Of a stretch of 46,460 nucleotides of DNA, positions 24,893 through 33,369 are shown piece after piece (positions within the stretch are counted from its first letter, which is position 1; each line of letters begins with the position of its first letter). This DNA comes from CAZFAP01 sp964516325 (GTDB taxonomy: Bacteria; Auribacterota; JABMQX01), in assembly GCA_964516325.1 (NCBI GenBank), contig CAZFAP010000012.1, positions 1 through 46,460 of the forward strand, read 5' to 3'. Made by a program: the position numbers and the translations under genes. The notes beneath the pieces are model-generated. The model ran no database searches, had not been told where the DNA came from, and saw only the letters and a program-made list of their open reading frames with translations.

Positions 24893-26410
24893 CTAAAAAT
24901 GGACGATCACCGAGGCGAATGCCAGGTGCTCGACTGAATCCGCATCTGTTCCTTCCACGTCGGCAAAGACGCTCCCAAGGACATCGCTGCCGAACCTTGC
25001 CTGATAGGCTACGTCCAGAATCACGTTCCCGATCGAAACCCCTGTCCCGACGCTTGCTCCGTAAATATCATCCGCGTCCTCCACTCCCGGCTGCTGCTCG
25101 AGGAATACGCCAGCGCGGACGGGTATGACGGTTTTCTTGAGAATGAAGAGATATTCCGCCCCGAGCCTGACCGCATACGTGTCCTTGACCGGATCGAGTT
25201 TTCCGTCGTTGGTCGCCGTGTCATGGTTTATCGGATTGACTTCCGTCCCGTCTTCCTTTCGGAAAATGAACTGGGACCAGTCGGTCCAACTCAGGTCAGC
25301 CGCGACGCTGAAAGCGTCCGAGAAGCGGTACGCCGCCCCAATGCCCAGCGTCAGCGGAAAATCGTACTCCACGTTGCTCTCGACCGACGGGATGCTTTCG
25401 TAGGGGCTCCGCGAGAATGTTACCTTGCCGTCCTGATCAACCGTTCGGGTCGGTTTGGCTTTTAGCGACACCTTCTCTTTCATGTTCAGCGTGTAAGGGA
25501 GGTCGGCGGTAAGCCCCAGCGTCAGCTTCCCGGTAACGTTCCACAATCCGCCCAGCGTCAGGTTTGCCCCCTCCACGTCCGAAAACTCCTTCAGTTCTGA
25601 CTGTTCCCCCTCCGAGAAAATGGTGATTGGCTCCGGCTGGAAGGGCATCTGCATCCCCAGCAGCTTGATCCCGACGTCTGTCCTTTGCTGCCAGCGAACG
25701 TCTGTCTTCTCCGTGAATGTATTGCCCTCGGTGAGCTGGTTTCGGTAGAAATTCACCGCTCCCCCAAACGACAGCCTCGGCGTTACCTGAACCGCGAGAG
25801 CTGGGGTGATTGCGTAGATGCTGCCGTCTTGCGCGAAATCAACCTGCGAGTTCGTCTCGGAGCTGACGGAGGTTTTTAAGGAAAGCCCACCGGGGAGATG
25901 CTCCGTCGTTACCTCCCTGGTTCGAGAGCCGTAAGTGAAATTGAGCTTCCGGTCGAAGCTATACACCTGCTGGTAGTTGATCGAGGCGACAAAGTTCGTC
26001 TTGAACACTCGAAACGGCAGAACCCCGCTGAGATAGTTGATGTCCGTCGAGGTCATATCGGCGGGCGAGATGCCGAGCCGTGGGTCCCCGGAAGAGAAAT
26101 CCTCGCTCCTCGAAAGGTATGACATGACTCCGGAAATCTCTGGCCTCTCGAGTTGAATCAGCCCGGCGGGATTCCACGACGCGGCGGTCGCATCGTCGGC
26201 AATGGCAGTGAAGGCGCTCATTCCCAGCGCTCTGGCCCCGGAACCCACGGGACGCGGCGCGGAGGAAATGGACACCGGCGTAATCACGACCTCTTTGAGT
26301 CTCTCCACGTCCGACTGCTGTGCTCGCGCATCATCAAGCAAGAGGGTCGCAGCGATGCATACGGCCCCTGCCAGGACAAGCTCCTTTTTCCGCCGTGCAG
26401 TTCGTATCAT
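24893..26410 (-). CDS. FadL/PorV-like outer-membrane beta-barrel protein
   Basis: A 505-residue protein with a signal peptide (residues 1 to about 31, ending near DARAQQ). The mature start has the hallmark GSGARALGMSAFTAIADDATAASWNPAGL, paraphrased here as the ARALG, ADDATA and WNPAGL motifs shared by OmpP1/FadL and PorV-type barrels. The rest alternates amphipathic strands and loops and ends in HLAFASVIVHF, with the C-terminal Phe typical for barrel insertion. AGGAAAGA precedes the ATG. Possible roles are hydrophobic-compound transport or, by analogy with PorV, handling of exported proteins such as the neighbouring C13-like protein; the sequence does not decide. Confidence 0.8.
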   Translation of the reverse strand: MIRTARRKKELVLAGAVCIAATLLLDDARAQQSDVERLKEVVITPVSISSAPRPVGSGARALGMSAFTAIADDATAASWNPAGLIQLERPEISGVMSYLSRSEDFSSGDPRLGISPADMTSTDINYLSGVLPFRVFKTNFVASINYQQVYSFDRKLNFTYGSRTREVTTEHLPGGLSLKTSVSSETNSQVDFAQDGSIYAITPALAVQVTPRLSFGGAVNFYRNQLTEGNTFTEKTDVRWQQRTDVGIKLLGMQMPFQPEPITIFSEGEQSELKEFSDVEGANLTLGGLWNVTGKLTLGLTADLPYTLNMKEKVSLKAKPTRTVDQDGKVTFSRSPYESIPSVESNVEYDFPLTLGIGAAYRFSDAFSVAADLSWTDWSQFIFRKEDGTEVNPINHDTATNDGKLDPVKDTYAVRLGAEYLFILKKTVIPVRAGVFLEQQPGVEDADDIYGASVGTGVSIGNVILDVAYQARFGSDVLGSVFADVEGTDADSVEHLAFASVIVHF

Positions 26411-26473
26411 GGTTATCTTTCCTGTTCTTCCGGACCAGCTTCCAGAATTTCCTCTCGCCGAAATCCCTTTTCC

Positions 26474-28507
26474 CTATTTCGTTATGACCGGGTCATTGAC
26501 GGCGACCGGCGCCGTGGCAGTCCTAACCGCCAGTTCCGCAAAGCACGATTGCGGCTGCACGGTCCTGACCCTCGCCTCGAGGGCTTTCCCGCCCGCATTA
26601 ATCAACGTCAGCGCGCCCGGCGCCCCTTCCTTCTCTTCCTTGAGGACCAGATACTTCATCCCGGACCAGATTCCGTCGAGCGCCCCGTTGTTTATGGACA
26701 GACCCGCTTCCGAAACACCTGTTACTTTTCCTCGGACGAGCGGGAAACGCTGTCTATATTTCAGAACCAGCCCATCCATGAGCCACTTCAGTTCGTCCCG
26801 GCTCTTATCCTCGCCATACACGTCGGCGAAGAAGAGGATTTCAGAAGTTTCCGTGTCCACCAGCCAGAGGTCTATCGCAACGGAGCGGTCGTCTTCTATG
26901 GTTTTCCCATAAATCATTCCTTCGGCTGTCTTCATCCGGCCGATCCGAACCGCCGTCGTCTTATCGGCAAGCTCCGAACTCCCTATCTTTAGCTCCGTCA
27001 GAAGCGCCTTGAAAACCGCCTCGTCCCTTTCCACGAGGTTGAACCTCCCGCATTCCAGGAAGCTCCCGATGAGGAGGTCATAGACTTGGCTGCTGGCGGC
27101 TTGTGCGGCGCCGCCCTGCTGAAGCGGCAGAAGCGCAAGAGTCAGCCTCGCGCCGACTTGCAGTGCTTCTTGGATTTTTCTGATGACCTGGAAGGTCTTT
27201 TCGCTTCGGTTCCCGGCCTTGTCAACCGCGACCACCGTGAACCGGTTTTCTCCTTCCTTCAGCGTCGCCCGATGCGTGAAATACTTGATCAGGACCCCCG
27301 TCCTCGACCCGAGGAGGTCCTCTCCGTTGACCGATAGGACGGCGAGCCTTCCGTTATCCCTGGCCATGCCATCGAAAATGAACTGATTGTCGTATATCAC
27401 CCGGTTCTCGACGACGTCTCGCAGAGTGATCGTGGGAGGAGTCTGGTCCCCTCCCGCGGCTTTTTGGCTCAGAAGAAGCGTTCCGCTCGTGAAATCACCC
27501 AGGCGGCCCGAGCCCAGCTCCGCTAAAAGTACCGGACGCGACACGCCTTCCTCGCCCGGCTGGAGCATGTCCGGCGTAACGCTGACTCTGGCGGAGGTCG
27601 TGTTGCCAGCGATGTCGGTAACCTCGACCGAAATCATGTCTCCCACCGCCGCCTCCACGCTGAACTCGACCTCCGTCGTCGGGCGGTCAATGGCTTGCGG
27701 ACGCCCCGCCACGACCAATCTTGAGATTCCGCTGTTGTCCATGGCGGCCCCGCTGACCGCGACCTTCTCCTGGTTGGTCTTCACAACGTCCTGGATGACG
27801 ACAGCCGGATACGTCATGTCCACGTTCAGCAGGAGCGTTTTCTTCGCCGCCTTCCCGACGAGGTCAATCGTCTCCACCACCACCTGGTTCGCCCCCGGTC
27901 TGAGTTTAAGCTCTCTCGAAAAGCGGAGTTCCGGTTCCGCAAGCTCCACGAACAGACGCCCACCATCCACAAACACTGACGATACGTAATTCTTCGATTG
28001 CGCCACCCCGGAAAGGGTCGTTGTGTCCGAGTTCAGGTACTTGCCGCTGGCCAATTGCAGCTCCAGAGAGGGCGGCTCCGCCTGCGCCGGCTTTTGCCGC
28101 AGCATCTCCCTCCGCACGAGATTCAAGTACGCCTTGGCTTTCGCCGAAGGCGTCTGACTCAGCGAAACGAGAAGTTCCTTTTCCGCTTCGACAAACCGGT
28201 TCATCCGGTAATGAGCGATCCCAAGCTCTCGGTGGGGGAAATAGTCGTCTATGAAATGCATCCCATACGTGCGAACGCGTCGGGCGTCGTTCGGGCGGGC
28301 AACCGTCGCGCCTTTCCTCTCCCCGGCAGCCGTTTCAAAGTCTTGTGTGGCCTCCTGCAATTGCCCTTCGGATGCTCGCGAAATCCCCCTTTCGTAGAAG
28401 TTCCACCAGTAGGGTCGCCAGGTATAGACGCATCCTCCAATCGCCATGACGATAAGAACTGCCGCAGCGGACAGAACTCTCGTTTTCGCCATCATGCCTA
28501 TTCTCAT
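26474..28507 (-). CDS. Lipoprotein with TPR and CsgG-like domains
   Basis: A 677-residue lipoprotein: signal peptide with lipobox AIGGC at Cys26, then a TPR-like helical segment (about 35-140: FYERGISRASEGQLQEATQD, YRMNRFVEAEKELL). Several beta-rich bacterial Ig-like modules follow (about 150-440). A CsgG-like domain follows (about 450-600: LTLALLPLQQ, NLVERDEAVFKALLTELK, IGRMKTAEGMIYGKT), and a C-terminal module beginning FPLVRGKVTGV. The last two modules match in order and style the C-terminus of the Ser/Thr kinase encoded just upstream. The start overlaps the kinase stop by ATGA, so the two are translationally coupled. It is probably anchored in the outer membrane facing the periplasm, a plausible partner of the kinase sensor domain. 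Confidence 0.82.
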   Translation of the reverse strand: MRIGMMAKTRVLSAAAVLIVMAIGGCVYTWRPYWWNFYERGISRASEGQLQEATQDFETAAGERKGATVARPNDARRVRTYGMHFIDDYFPHRELGIAHYRMNRFVEAEKELLVSLSQTPSAKAKAYLNLVRREMLRQKPAQAEPPSLELQLASGKYLNSDTTTLSGVAQSKNYVSSVFVDGGRLFVELAEPELRFSRELKLRPGANQVVVETIDLVGKAAKKTLLLNVDMTYPAVVIQDVVKTNQEKVAVSGAAMDNSGISRLVVAGRPQAIDRPTTEVEFSVEAAVGDMISVEVTDIAGNTTSARVSVTPDMLQPGEEGVSRPVLLAELGSGRLGDFTSGTLLLSQKAAGGDQTPPTITLRDVVENRVIYDNQFIFDGMARDNGRLAVLSVNGEDLLGSRTGVLIKYFTHRATLKEGENRFTVVAVDKAGNRSEKTFQVIRKIQEALQVGARLTLALLPLQQGGAAQAASSQVYDLLIGSFLECGRFNLVERDEAVFKALLTELKIGSSELADKTTAVRIGRMKTAEGMIYGKTIEDDRSVAIDLWLVDTETSEILFFADVYGEDKSRDELKWLMDGLVLKYRQRFPLVRGKVTGVSEAGLSINNGALDGIWSGMKYLVLKEEKEGAPGALTLINAGGKALEARVRTVQPQSCFAELAVRTATAPVAVNDPVITK

Positions 28508-30906
28508 TTCGCTTCTTTCTTGACTATCTCGGTTGCCCTGTCACCAACGGCTACGGCCCTGTCCCCCTCGACGATTTCTCCGACGGAAGATTCCGCATTG
28601 ACCTGTTTGACCACAAGCCTCCCGACCTTTGCCTCCCGATAGGTTGTTTTCTCTCCGGTCTGTTCGGCTTGCCGCCTCGTGAGTTCCATCTCGGTCGCGG
28701 GTGTAAGGCCCTGTTTTGAGCCGATATTCAGGGTTACCTCTTTGCCTTCAACCTTGACTATTTTGGCTCTCAACGGATAGTTCCGCTTGACCTCCTCGGT
28801 CAGCCGCTTTGCAAGCCGCTCGGCGAACTCGGGGATGGTCTCCCCTTGTTCCTGCGATTGAGATACCCTTATGTTCACGAGCGTAGTTTCGGTCTCCGCG
28901 AGGCGAACGTTCACCGCGAAACGCCCGCTGTCGCCCGTCACCGTTCCAGCGGCGATTAGCCCGGCAGGATAGATTCTTCCCAGCACCAGGGCGGCGTTTG
29001 ACGCCGCAAGGTCCGACGTTCCTAACTTCAGCTCCTTGAGCAGCTCGTCCAGGATCTCCCGTTCCACGACGGACACTCGCCCTTCGTCCTGCATTGCCCG
29101 GGCGAAGTTGAACATGAGCATCTCGTGCTCCCCCGCTCTCGCGAAGGGAGAGCCGGTCTCGTTCAAATCGAGGATGGCCAGGGCAGTCGGTCTCGATTCC
29201 CACACTTCTTCCGTCGGCTTCACCTGTGGCGTCTCCTTCGCCGCCTTGATGAGGTCATCCACGAGACCGTCAATTTGTTTCTGCCGTTCCACATCGCTCT
29301 TTCGGGCAATTTCCGATTTCAGAAATGCGGAGACATTGTCGCTCGGATTCTCTTTCGTGGCTTTCTCCACAGCGTCCAGAGCCTTCCCGTAGTCGTTCTT
29401 CTTCATGAGGACATATCCCAGCCCGGCATAAGCCTCCGCAAGCTGGAACTGGAACATCGGCTGCCGCGCCAGCGCCTTTTCGTATTCCTCAACCGCCTTG
29501 TCGAGCTGGTTTCGGAGGCGATAAATGTCGCCCATCGTCACGTGAATCAGCGTATGCTCTTTTCCCGTCGAGACCGCTTCCTCATACAGCTTAACCGCCG
29601 TGTCTTGATCCTTCTTGAGGTAGGCGACCCGCGCCAGCCCCTCTTCGTCGGCAGCGGTGTTCTTTCCGATAGATTGGGAAATCCTGTTAAATTCCGACTC
29701 TGCTTCCTCCAGCTTTCCCAGCCCGATGTACGAAAGCCCGAGGCCATATCTGCTCTTCACGTCCGAGGGCTTCTTCTTGGATGCTTCCCCGAAGACCTTC
29801 GCCGCCTTCGAGAATTCGTTCTGCTCAAGATATTTCACGGCGTCGGTAGCCTGGGTCTTCGGAGTGCTGAGCACCAGAACCGCCACAACCGCGAGTCCCG
29901 CCGCCGCACAGGCGCCCGCAGCGCTCCCCAGAATCCACCGCTGCTGCTGCAATCCCCGCTCGACCTTTTGAACAGCCGCGAGAACCTCTTCTGCCGATCC
30001 ATACCTCTTGCTCGCGTCGTCGAGGCATTTCATGACAATGTTGGCGACCTGCGACGTGCGGACCCTCTGGAAGGGGCTGAGGCTCTTCCCCAGCTCGGAG
30101 AGCAGTCTCTCCCGCGGAGAGTTCACGTCCCGCGGCAGCGTTCCGGTGAGCATCTCGAACAGAGTCACGCCAGCGGAATAAATGTCCGCTCGGGCGTCCG
30201 TCGGCTCTCCCTTCCTCTGTTCCGGGGACATGTAACTTGGAGTCCCGCCGGGGCTTTCTCCAATCGCGGTGAGGCTGTCGTCGCCGTAAACGGACCTCGC
30301 CAGCCCAAAGTCAAGGAGCTTCACCGACCCGCTGTCGTCAATGAGGATGTTGCTTGACTTAATATCGCGGTGAATGATCCCCGATTTGTGGGCGTGGTCG
30401 AGAGCCTCGAGAATCTGTCGGAAAATTGCCAGAGACCTTTTCAAGGACAGCGGAGCAGAAGAGTCAACGATTTCGGCGAGGGTGCTCCCCTGCACGTAAT
30501 CCATCACGTAGAAGCATTTTCCCTTCTCCTGGCCATAATCGAACACGCGGGCAATGTTCGTGTGCTGGAGCTTCGCCGCGGACCGAGCCTCCCTTTTGAA
30601 CAGGCTAATGAACTGCGGCCTGTGGCACAGCTCCTCGCCTATGATTTTTATGGCCACGAGCTTCCGCAGTTCCGTGTGCTCCGCCAGGTAGATTTCTCCC
30701 ATTCCCCCCTTCCCCAACTGCTTGATCAGCCGGTACTTGCCCAGAATCAGATAATCGAGCTCCGCCGGAATCTCTCTCCCTTTCGTCTCGTCTGCGGTCT
30801 CGGTTTCGCGGCGGATGTCCCCGGTAGGCCGAGTTGGGGGCGGGGAGTATTGGGTCTCCATTTCCTCGGAGTGGGTCTCATTTGGATTCGCTTCATACGG
30901 CTTCAT
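28504..30906 (-). CDS. Transmembrane Ser/Thr kinase with exported TPR and CsgG-like domains
   Basis: An 800-residue PknB-type receptor kinase. The Thr-rich N-terminus (TETADETKG) could carry FHA-binding phosphothreonines. The kinase domain (about 58-318) is complete: GKGGMGEIYLAEH, VAIKII, IIHRDIKSSNIL, LLDFGLAR, GTPSYMSPEQ. One membrane helix (about 325-347) follows. Outside the cell membrane lie about five TPR repeats (355-540), a CsgG-like domain (about 580-700: TALAILDLNETG, VVEREILDELLKEL, LGRIYPAGLIAAGTV) and a C-terminal module (YPLRAKIVKVEGKEV onward). The ATG at 30906 has GGAGG seven bases upstream; the frame is open to 31086. It heads a five-gene operon and is divergent from an FHA-sigma-54 activator. 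The fusion of kinase, TPR and CsgG-like sensor is not a standard architecture. Confidence 0.9.
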   Translation of the reverse strand: MKPYEANPNETHSEEMETQYSPPPTRPTGDIRRETETADETKGREIPAELDYLILGKYRLIKQLGKGGMGEIYLAEHTELRKLVAIKIIGEELCHRPQFISLFKREARSAAKLQHTNIARVFDYGQEKGKCFYVMDYVQGSTLAEIVDSSAPLSLKRSLAIFRQILEALDHAHKSGIIHRDIKSSNILIDDSGSVKLLDFGLARSVYGDDSLTAIGESPGGTPSYMSPEQRKGEPTDARADIYSAGVTLFEMLTGTLPRDVNSPRERLLSELGKSLSPFQRVRTSQVANIVMKCLDDASKRYGSAEEVLAAVQKVERGLQQQRWILGSAAGACAAAGLAVVAVLVLSTPKTQATDAVKYLEQNEFSKAAKVFGEASKKKPSDVKSRYGLGLSYIGLGKLEEAESEFNRISQSIGKNTAADEEGLARVAYLKKDQDTAVKLYEEAVSTGKEHTLIHVTMGDIYRLRNQLDKAVEEYEKALARQPMFQFQLAEAYAGLGYVLMKKNDYGKALDAVEKATKENPSDNVSAFLKSEIARKSDVERQKQIDGLVDDLIKAAKETPQVKPTEEVWESRPTALAILDLNETGSPFARAGEHEMLMFNFARAMQDEGRVSVVEREILDELLKELKLGTSDLAASNAALVLGRIYPAGLIAAGTVTGDSGRFAVNVRLAETETTLVNIRVSQSQEQGETIPEFAERLAKRLTEEVKRNYPLRAKIVKVEGKEVTLNIGSKQGLTPATEMELTRRQAEQTGEKTTYREAKVGRLVVKQVNAESSVGEIVEGDRAVAVGDRATEIVKKEAK

Positions 30907-30971
30907 AGTTGATCCTCCACCTTCCCATGGTGGCTGTTTCGTCTTTCTTAACGCCTTGATAATACCATAAT

Positions 30972-30987
30972 AGCACCCGCATTGCCA
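30972..30987 (-). promoter_or_regulatory. Candidate sigma-54 promoter of the kinase operon
   Basis: On the minus strand the sequence TGGCAATGCGGGTGCT has TGGCA, exactly seven bases, then TGCT. This is the sigma-54 spacing (TGGCA-N7-TGCW, GG and GC ten bases apart). It lies about 65-80 bases before the kinase start, leaving a leader of some 55 bases. A sigma-54 activator with GAFTGA is encoded divergently next door. The match is imperfect at the two bases after TGGCA and rests on one site. Confidence 0.5.
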
Positions 30988-31234
30988 TCGGGGATTGCCT
31001 CTCGTGCGCTGCCGGACATCGCCCGGGCAGAGCAGAATCAGCCAAACCTTCGATGTCGGGAGCGGTTTGAACAAGTTGCGTGCCAAACGGCGGGAAGGGT
31101 GAATGCCGCGTGTCCGACGTCGTAACGTGCCTACCCGCTCAGAGATGCGTTTAGGCTCCCCATTGAGAACCGGTCTTCCGCCGTTTTCCAGGACGAGCAG
31201 AAGTGTACAGATTATATCCTTTTGGAATAATTCC

Positions 31235-31263
31235 TTGACTTCGACCGCTGTGGCCGGTATGAA
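31235..31263 (+). promoter_or_regulatory. Sigma-70-type promoter of the FHA-sigma-54 activator gene
   Basis: TTGACT (31235-31240), a 17-base spacer, and TATGAA (31258-31263) match the -35/-10 pattern well. Transcription would begin near 31270, about 70 bases before the start codon at 31342. An AT-rich stretch lies upstream, which could act as an UP element. Confidence 0.6.
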
Positions 31264-31341
31264 TCTTGCTCAAAAACGGAGTCTTGGCCTACGGTGCTGG
31301 ACGCATTGTGATGTCCGGCGAATCGCCCCCGGAGGAAGATT

Positions 31342-33249
31342 ATGCCCTGGCTTGTTTACAGCGACATCGAAGGACAGTTGACCACGTACGAGATCGAAAA
31401 GCCTGTGATTGTCATAGGCAGGAAGTCAGACGTGTGCGACGTGGTTTTGAGGGGCGCCAGCGTATCCCGCGAGCACGCGGAGATCAGGAGTGAGAGAGGA
31501 AAGTGGGTGATTTCCGACAAGGAGAGCCTCAACCATACCTACGTCAATGGCAAGAAGGTGCAGCGTGCTCCCCTCAAGCATGATGACACCATCGGCATCG
31601 GCGACTATGTCGTCAGGTTTCTGGAAAGGCTGCCCGAAGAGCACCGTCCGATCGTCGCCGGGGAGGAGGAGATTACGCTTCCCGCTGGGTGGCGAAGCGT
31701 CGAGAAAATGGGCGGCGAGACGATCTCCCTTTCTGCGGAGGAACCGGAGCCGCCCGCGAAACAAGCCACCCCCACGACCGCCCAGCGGAAGCTCGAACTG
31801 CTCCTCGAGGTCGGCGCCATGACCGCCGGAGTCTATTCAACAGATGACATTATGGCGAAAGTCTCCACGAAGCTCTTCGAGGTTATGCCCGCGGAGCGGT
31901 GTTTTCTGCTCCTCCGAGAGGAGCGGGGAAAGCCCCTGAAGGTTCGGTGCTCCTACCAGAAGGACAGAAGCCGGCCCATGGCGGAGGTCCCGTTCAGCAG
32001 CAAGGTCCTGGAAACCGTCATTCGAGAGAAAAAGGCGATCCTCAGCAACAACGCCCTTCGGGACGCGCGGTTCGGGAGAAGCGAGAGCGTCAGAGACCAG
32101 AACATTCTTTCCATGATCACGGCGCCCCTTTTGGTCAGGGAGGAAGTCATCGGCGTCTTGCACCTCGACAATCTCACGCGAGAAAGGGCTTTCGGTCAAG
32201 AGGACTTGCGTCTCGTTCAGACAATCGCCCGGCATCTGGCGGGCGCTCTCTCCGGCGCCGTTGCCTACACGAGCCTCAAAGCCGAATGCGACAGTCTTTC
32301 CCGCGAACTCGAGAAGCGATACCTGTTCATCGGGTCAAGCGAGGTCGTCCGAAAGACCCTAGCGAGAGCTCAGAAGTTCGCCCTCTCCGATGCCCCGATT
32401 CTTCTGACGGGCGAAACCGGGACCGGAAAAGAAATCCTCGCGCGCTCGATTCACCAATGGAGCAAAAGGCACAATAAGTCTTTCGTGGCGGTGGATTGCG
32501 GTCTCTTCACAAAAGAGCTGATCAACTCCGAGCTTTTCGGATACGAGAAAGGGGCCTTCACCGGGGCGAACGCGCGCAGGATCGGGAAGCTCGAAGGGGG
32601 CAACGGCGGAACCATTTTCTTCGACGAGATCGCCAACCTCGACCTCGAAATTCAGGCAAATCTTCTCAGAGTCCTTCAGGAATTTGAATTTCAGAGGATT
32701 GGCGGAAACGTCAACATAAAGCTCGACGTGCGCATCGTCACCGCTACGAACACCGACCTCTTTGCCGCCGTCGAGAAAGGGACTTTCCGCAGAGACCTCC
32801 TCAACCGCCTCAACGTCTGCGAGATATATCTCCCACCACTGAGGGAGAGAAAAGAAGACATCCCTGAGTTGGTGGAGTTCTTCATCGAGAGGCACAGAGT
32901 TGAATCTCTGGCTGAGAATATCGTCGTCGAGGACGGATTGATCGAGAAGCTCAGGGAATTCGATTGGCCGGGCAATGTCCGCCAGGTCGAAAACGCGATT
33001 CGCCGTCTCATTGTCTCCTCCGAAGACGGCGTGTTGAGGGCATCCGATCTGCCGAGGGCTTTGAAAGGAGAAACACCGGCCGATGTTTTCCAGGGGGCGG
33101 ATTACCACAGCATCATCAAGAACTTTAAGACGCGGCTCGTTCGGAAGGTTCTCTCCGAATCGGGAAGTAAGCAGACCGAGGCTGCGAAGAAACTCGGAAT
33201 CCAGCAGTCCTATCTGTCCAAGATTATGAAAAACCTGAACCTGAGGTGA
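31342..33249 (+). CDS. FHA-GAF sigma-54-dependent transcription activator
   Basis: A 635-residue cytoplasmic enhancer-binding protein. An FHA domain (about 20-95: VIVIGRKSDVCDVVLRG, SVSREHAEI, NHTYVNGKKV) is followed by a GAF domain (about 150-310) and a full AAA+ sigma-54 interaction domain: Walker A TGETGTGKE near 355, GYEKGAFTGAN near 403 (the sigma-54 contact loop), Walker B GGTIFFDEIANL, and the arginine-finger region FRRDLLNRLNV. A helix-turn-helix closes it (about 608-632: TEAAKKLGIQQSYLSKIMK). GGAGGA sits five bases before the ATG. The FHA domain in place of a response-regulator receiver implies control by Thr phosphorylation, most simply from the divergent kinase. Confidence 0.95.
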   Translation: MPWLVYSDIEGQLTTYEIEKPVIVIGRKSDVCDVVLRGASVSREHAEIRSERGKWVISDKESLNHTYVNGKKVQRAPLKHDDTIGIGDYVVRFLERLPEEHRPIVAGEEEITLPAGWRSVEKMGGETISLSAEEPEPPAKQATPTTAQRKLELLLEVGAMTAGVYSTDDIMAKVSTKLFEVMPAERCFLLLREERGKPLKVRCSYQKDRSRPMAEVPFSSKVLETVIREKKAILSNNALRDARFGRSESVRDQNILSMITAPLLVREEVIGVLHLDNLTRERAFGQEDLRLVQTIARHLAGALSGAVAYTSLKAECDSLSRELEKRYLFIGSSEVVRKTLARAQKFALSDAPILLTGETGTGKEILARSIHQWSKRHNKSFVAVDCGLFTKELINSELFGYEKGAFTGANARRIGKLEGGNGGTIFFDEIANLDLEIQANLLRVLQEFEFQRIGGNVNIKLDVRIVTATNTDLFAAVEKGTFRRDLLNRLNVCEIYLPPLRERKEDIPELVEFFIERHRVESLAENIVVEDGLIEKLREFDWPGNVRQVENAIRRLIVSSEDGVLRASDLPRALKGETPADVFQGADYHSIIKNFKTRLVRKVLSESGSKQTEAAKKLGIQQSYLSKIMKNLNLR

Positions 33250-33369
33250 GTCGGTGGTCTCCCCAGGGGCGAGGCGGATGGGCTGTTTATCGCTCATTGA
33301 CGTTCACGCATCCTGGGACATCCGCAACGGCGATCGTTCGGAAGCCGGTCGCCATTTTGGGTCTTTGCC

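Larger units (their letters stand above)
30907..31341. other. 435-bp divergent regulatory region
   Basis: This gap separates the kinase operon (leftward) from the FHA-sigma-54 activator (rightward). It holds the sigma-54-type site at 30972-30987, a sigma-70-type promoter at 31235-31263 and an AT-rich patch (31205-31235). On the minus strand, CCACC and GGTGG flank seven bases just before the kinase ribosome site (30914-30930), so the ribosome site could be partly paired. No coding frame here looks real. Confidence 0.5.

Noticed and set aside
31240..31271. A sigma-54 promoter for the activator gene itself (TGGC ... TTGCT)
   Set aside because: The spacing between GG and GC is 14, not 10; the overlapping TTGACT-N17-TATGAA sigma-70 match is better.
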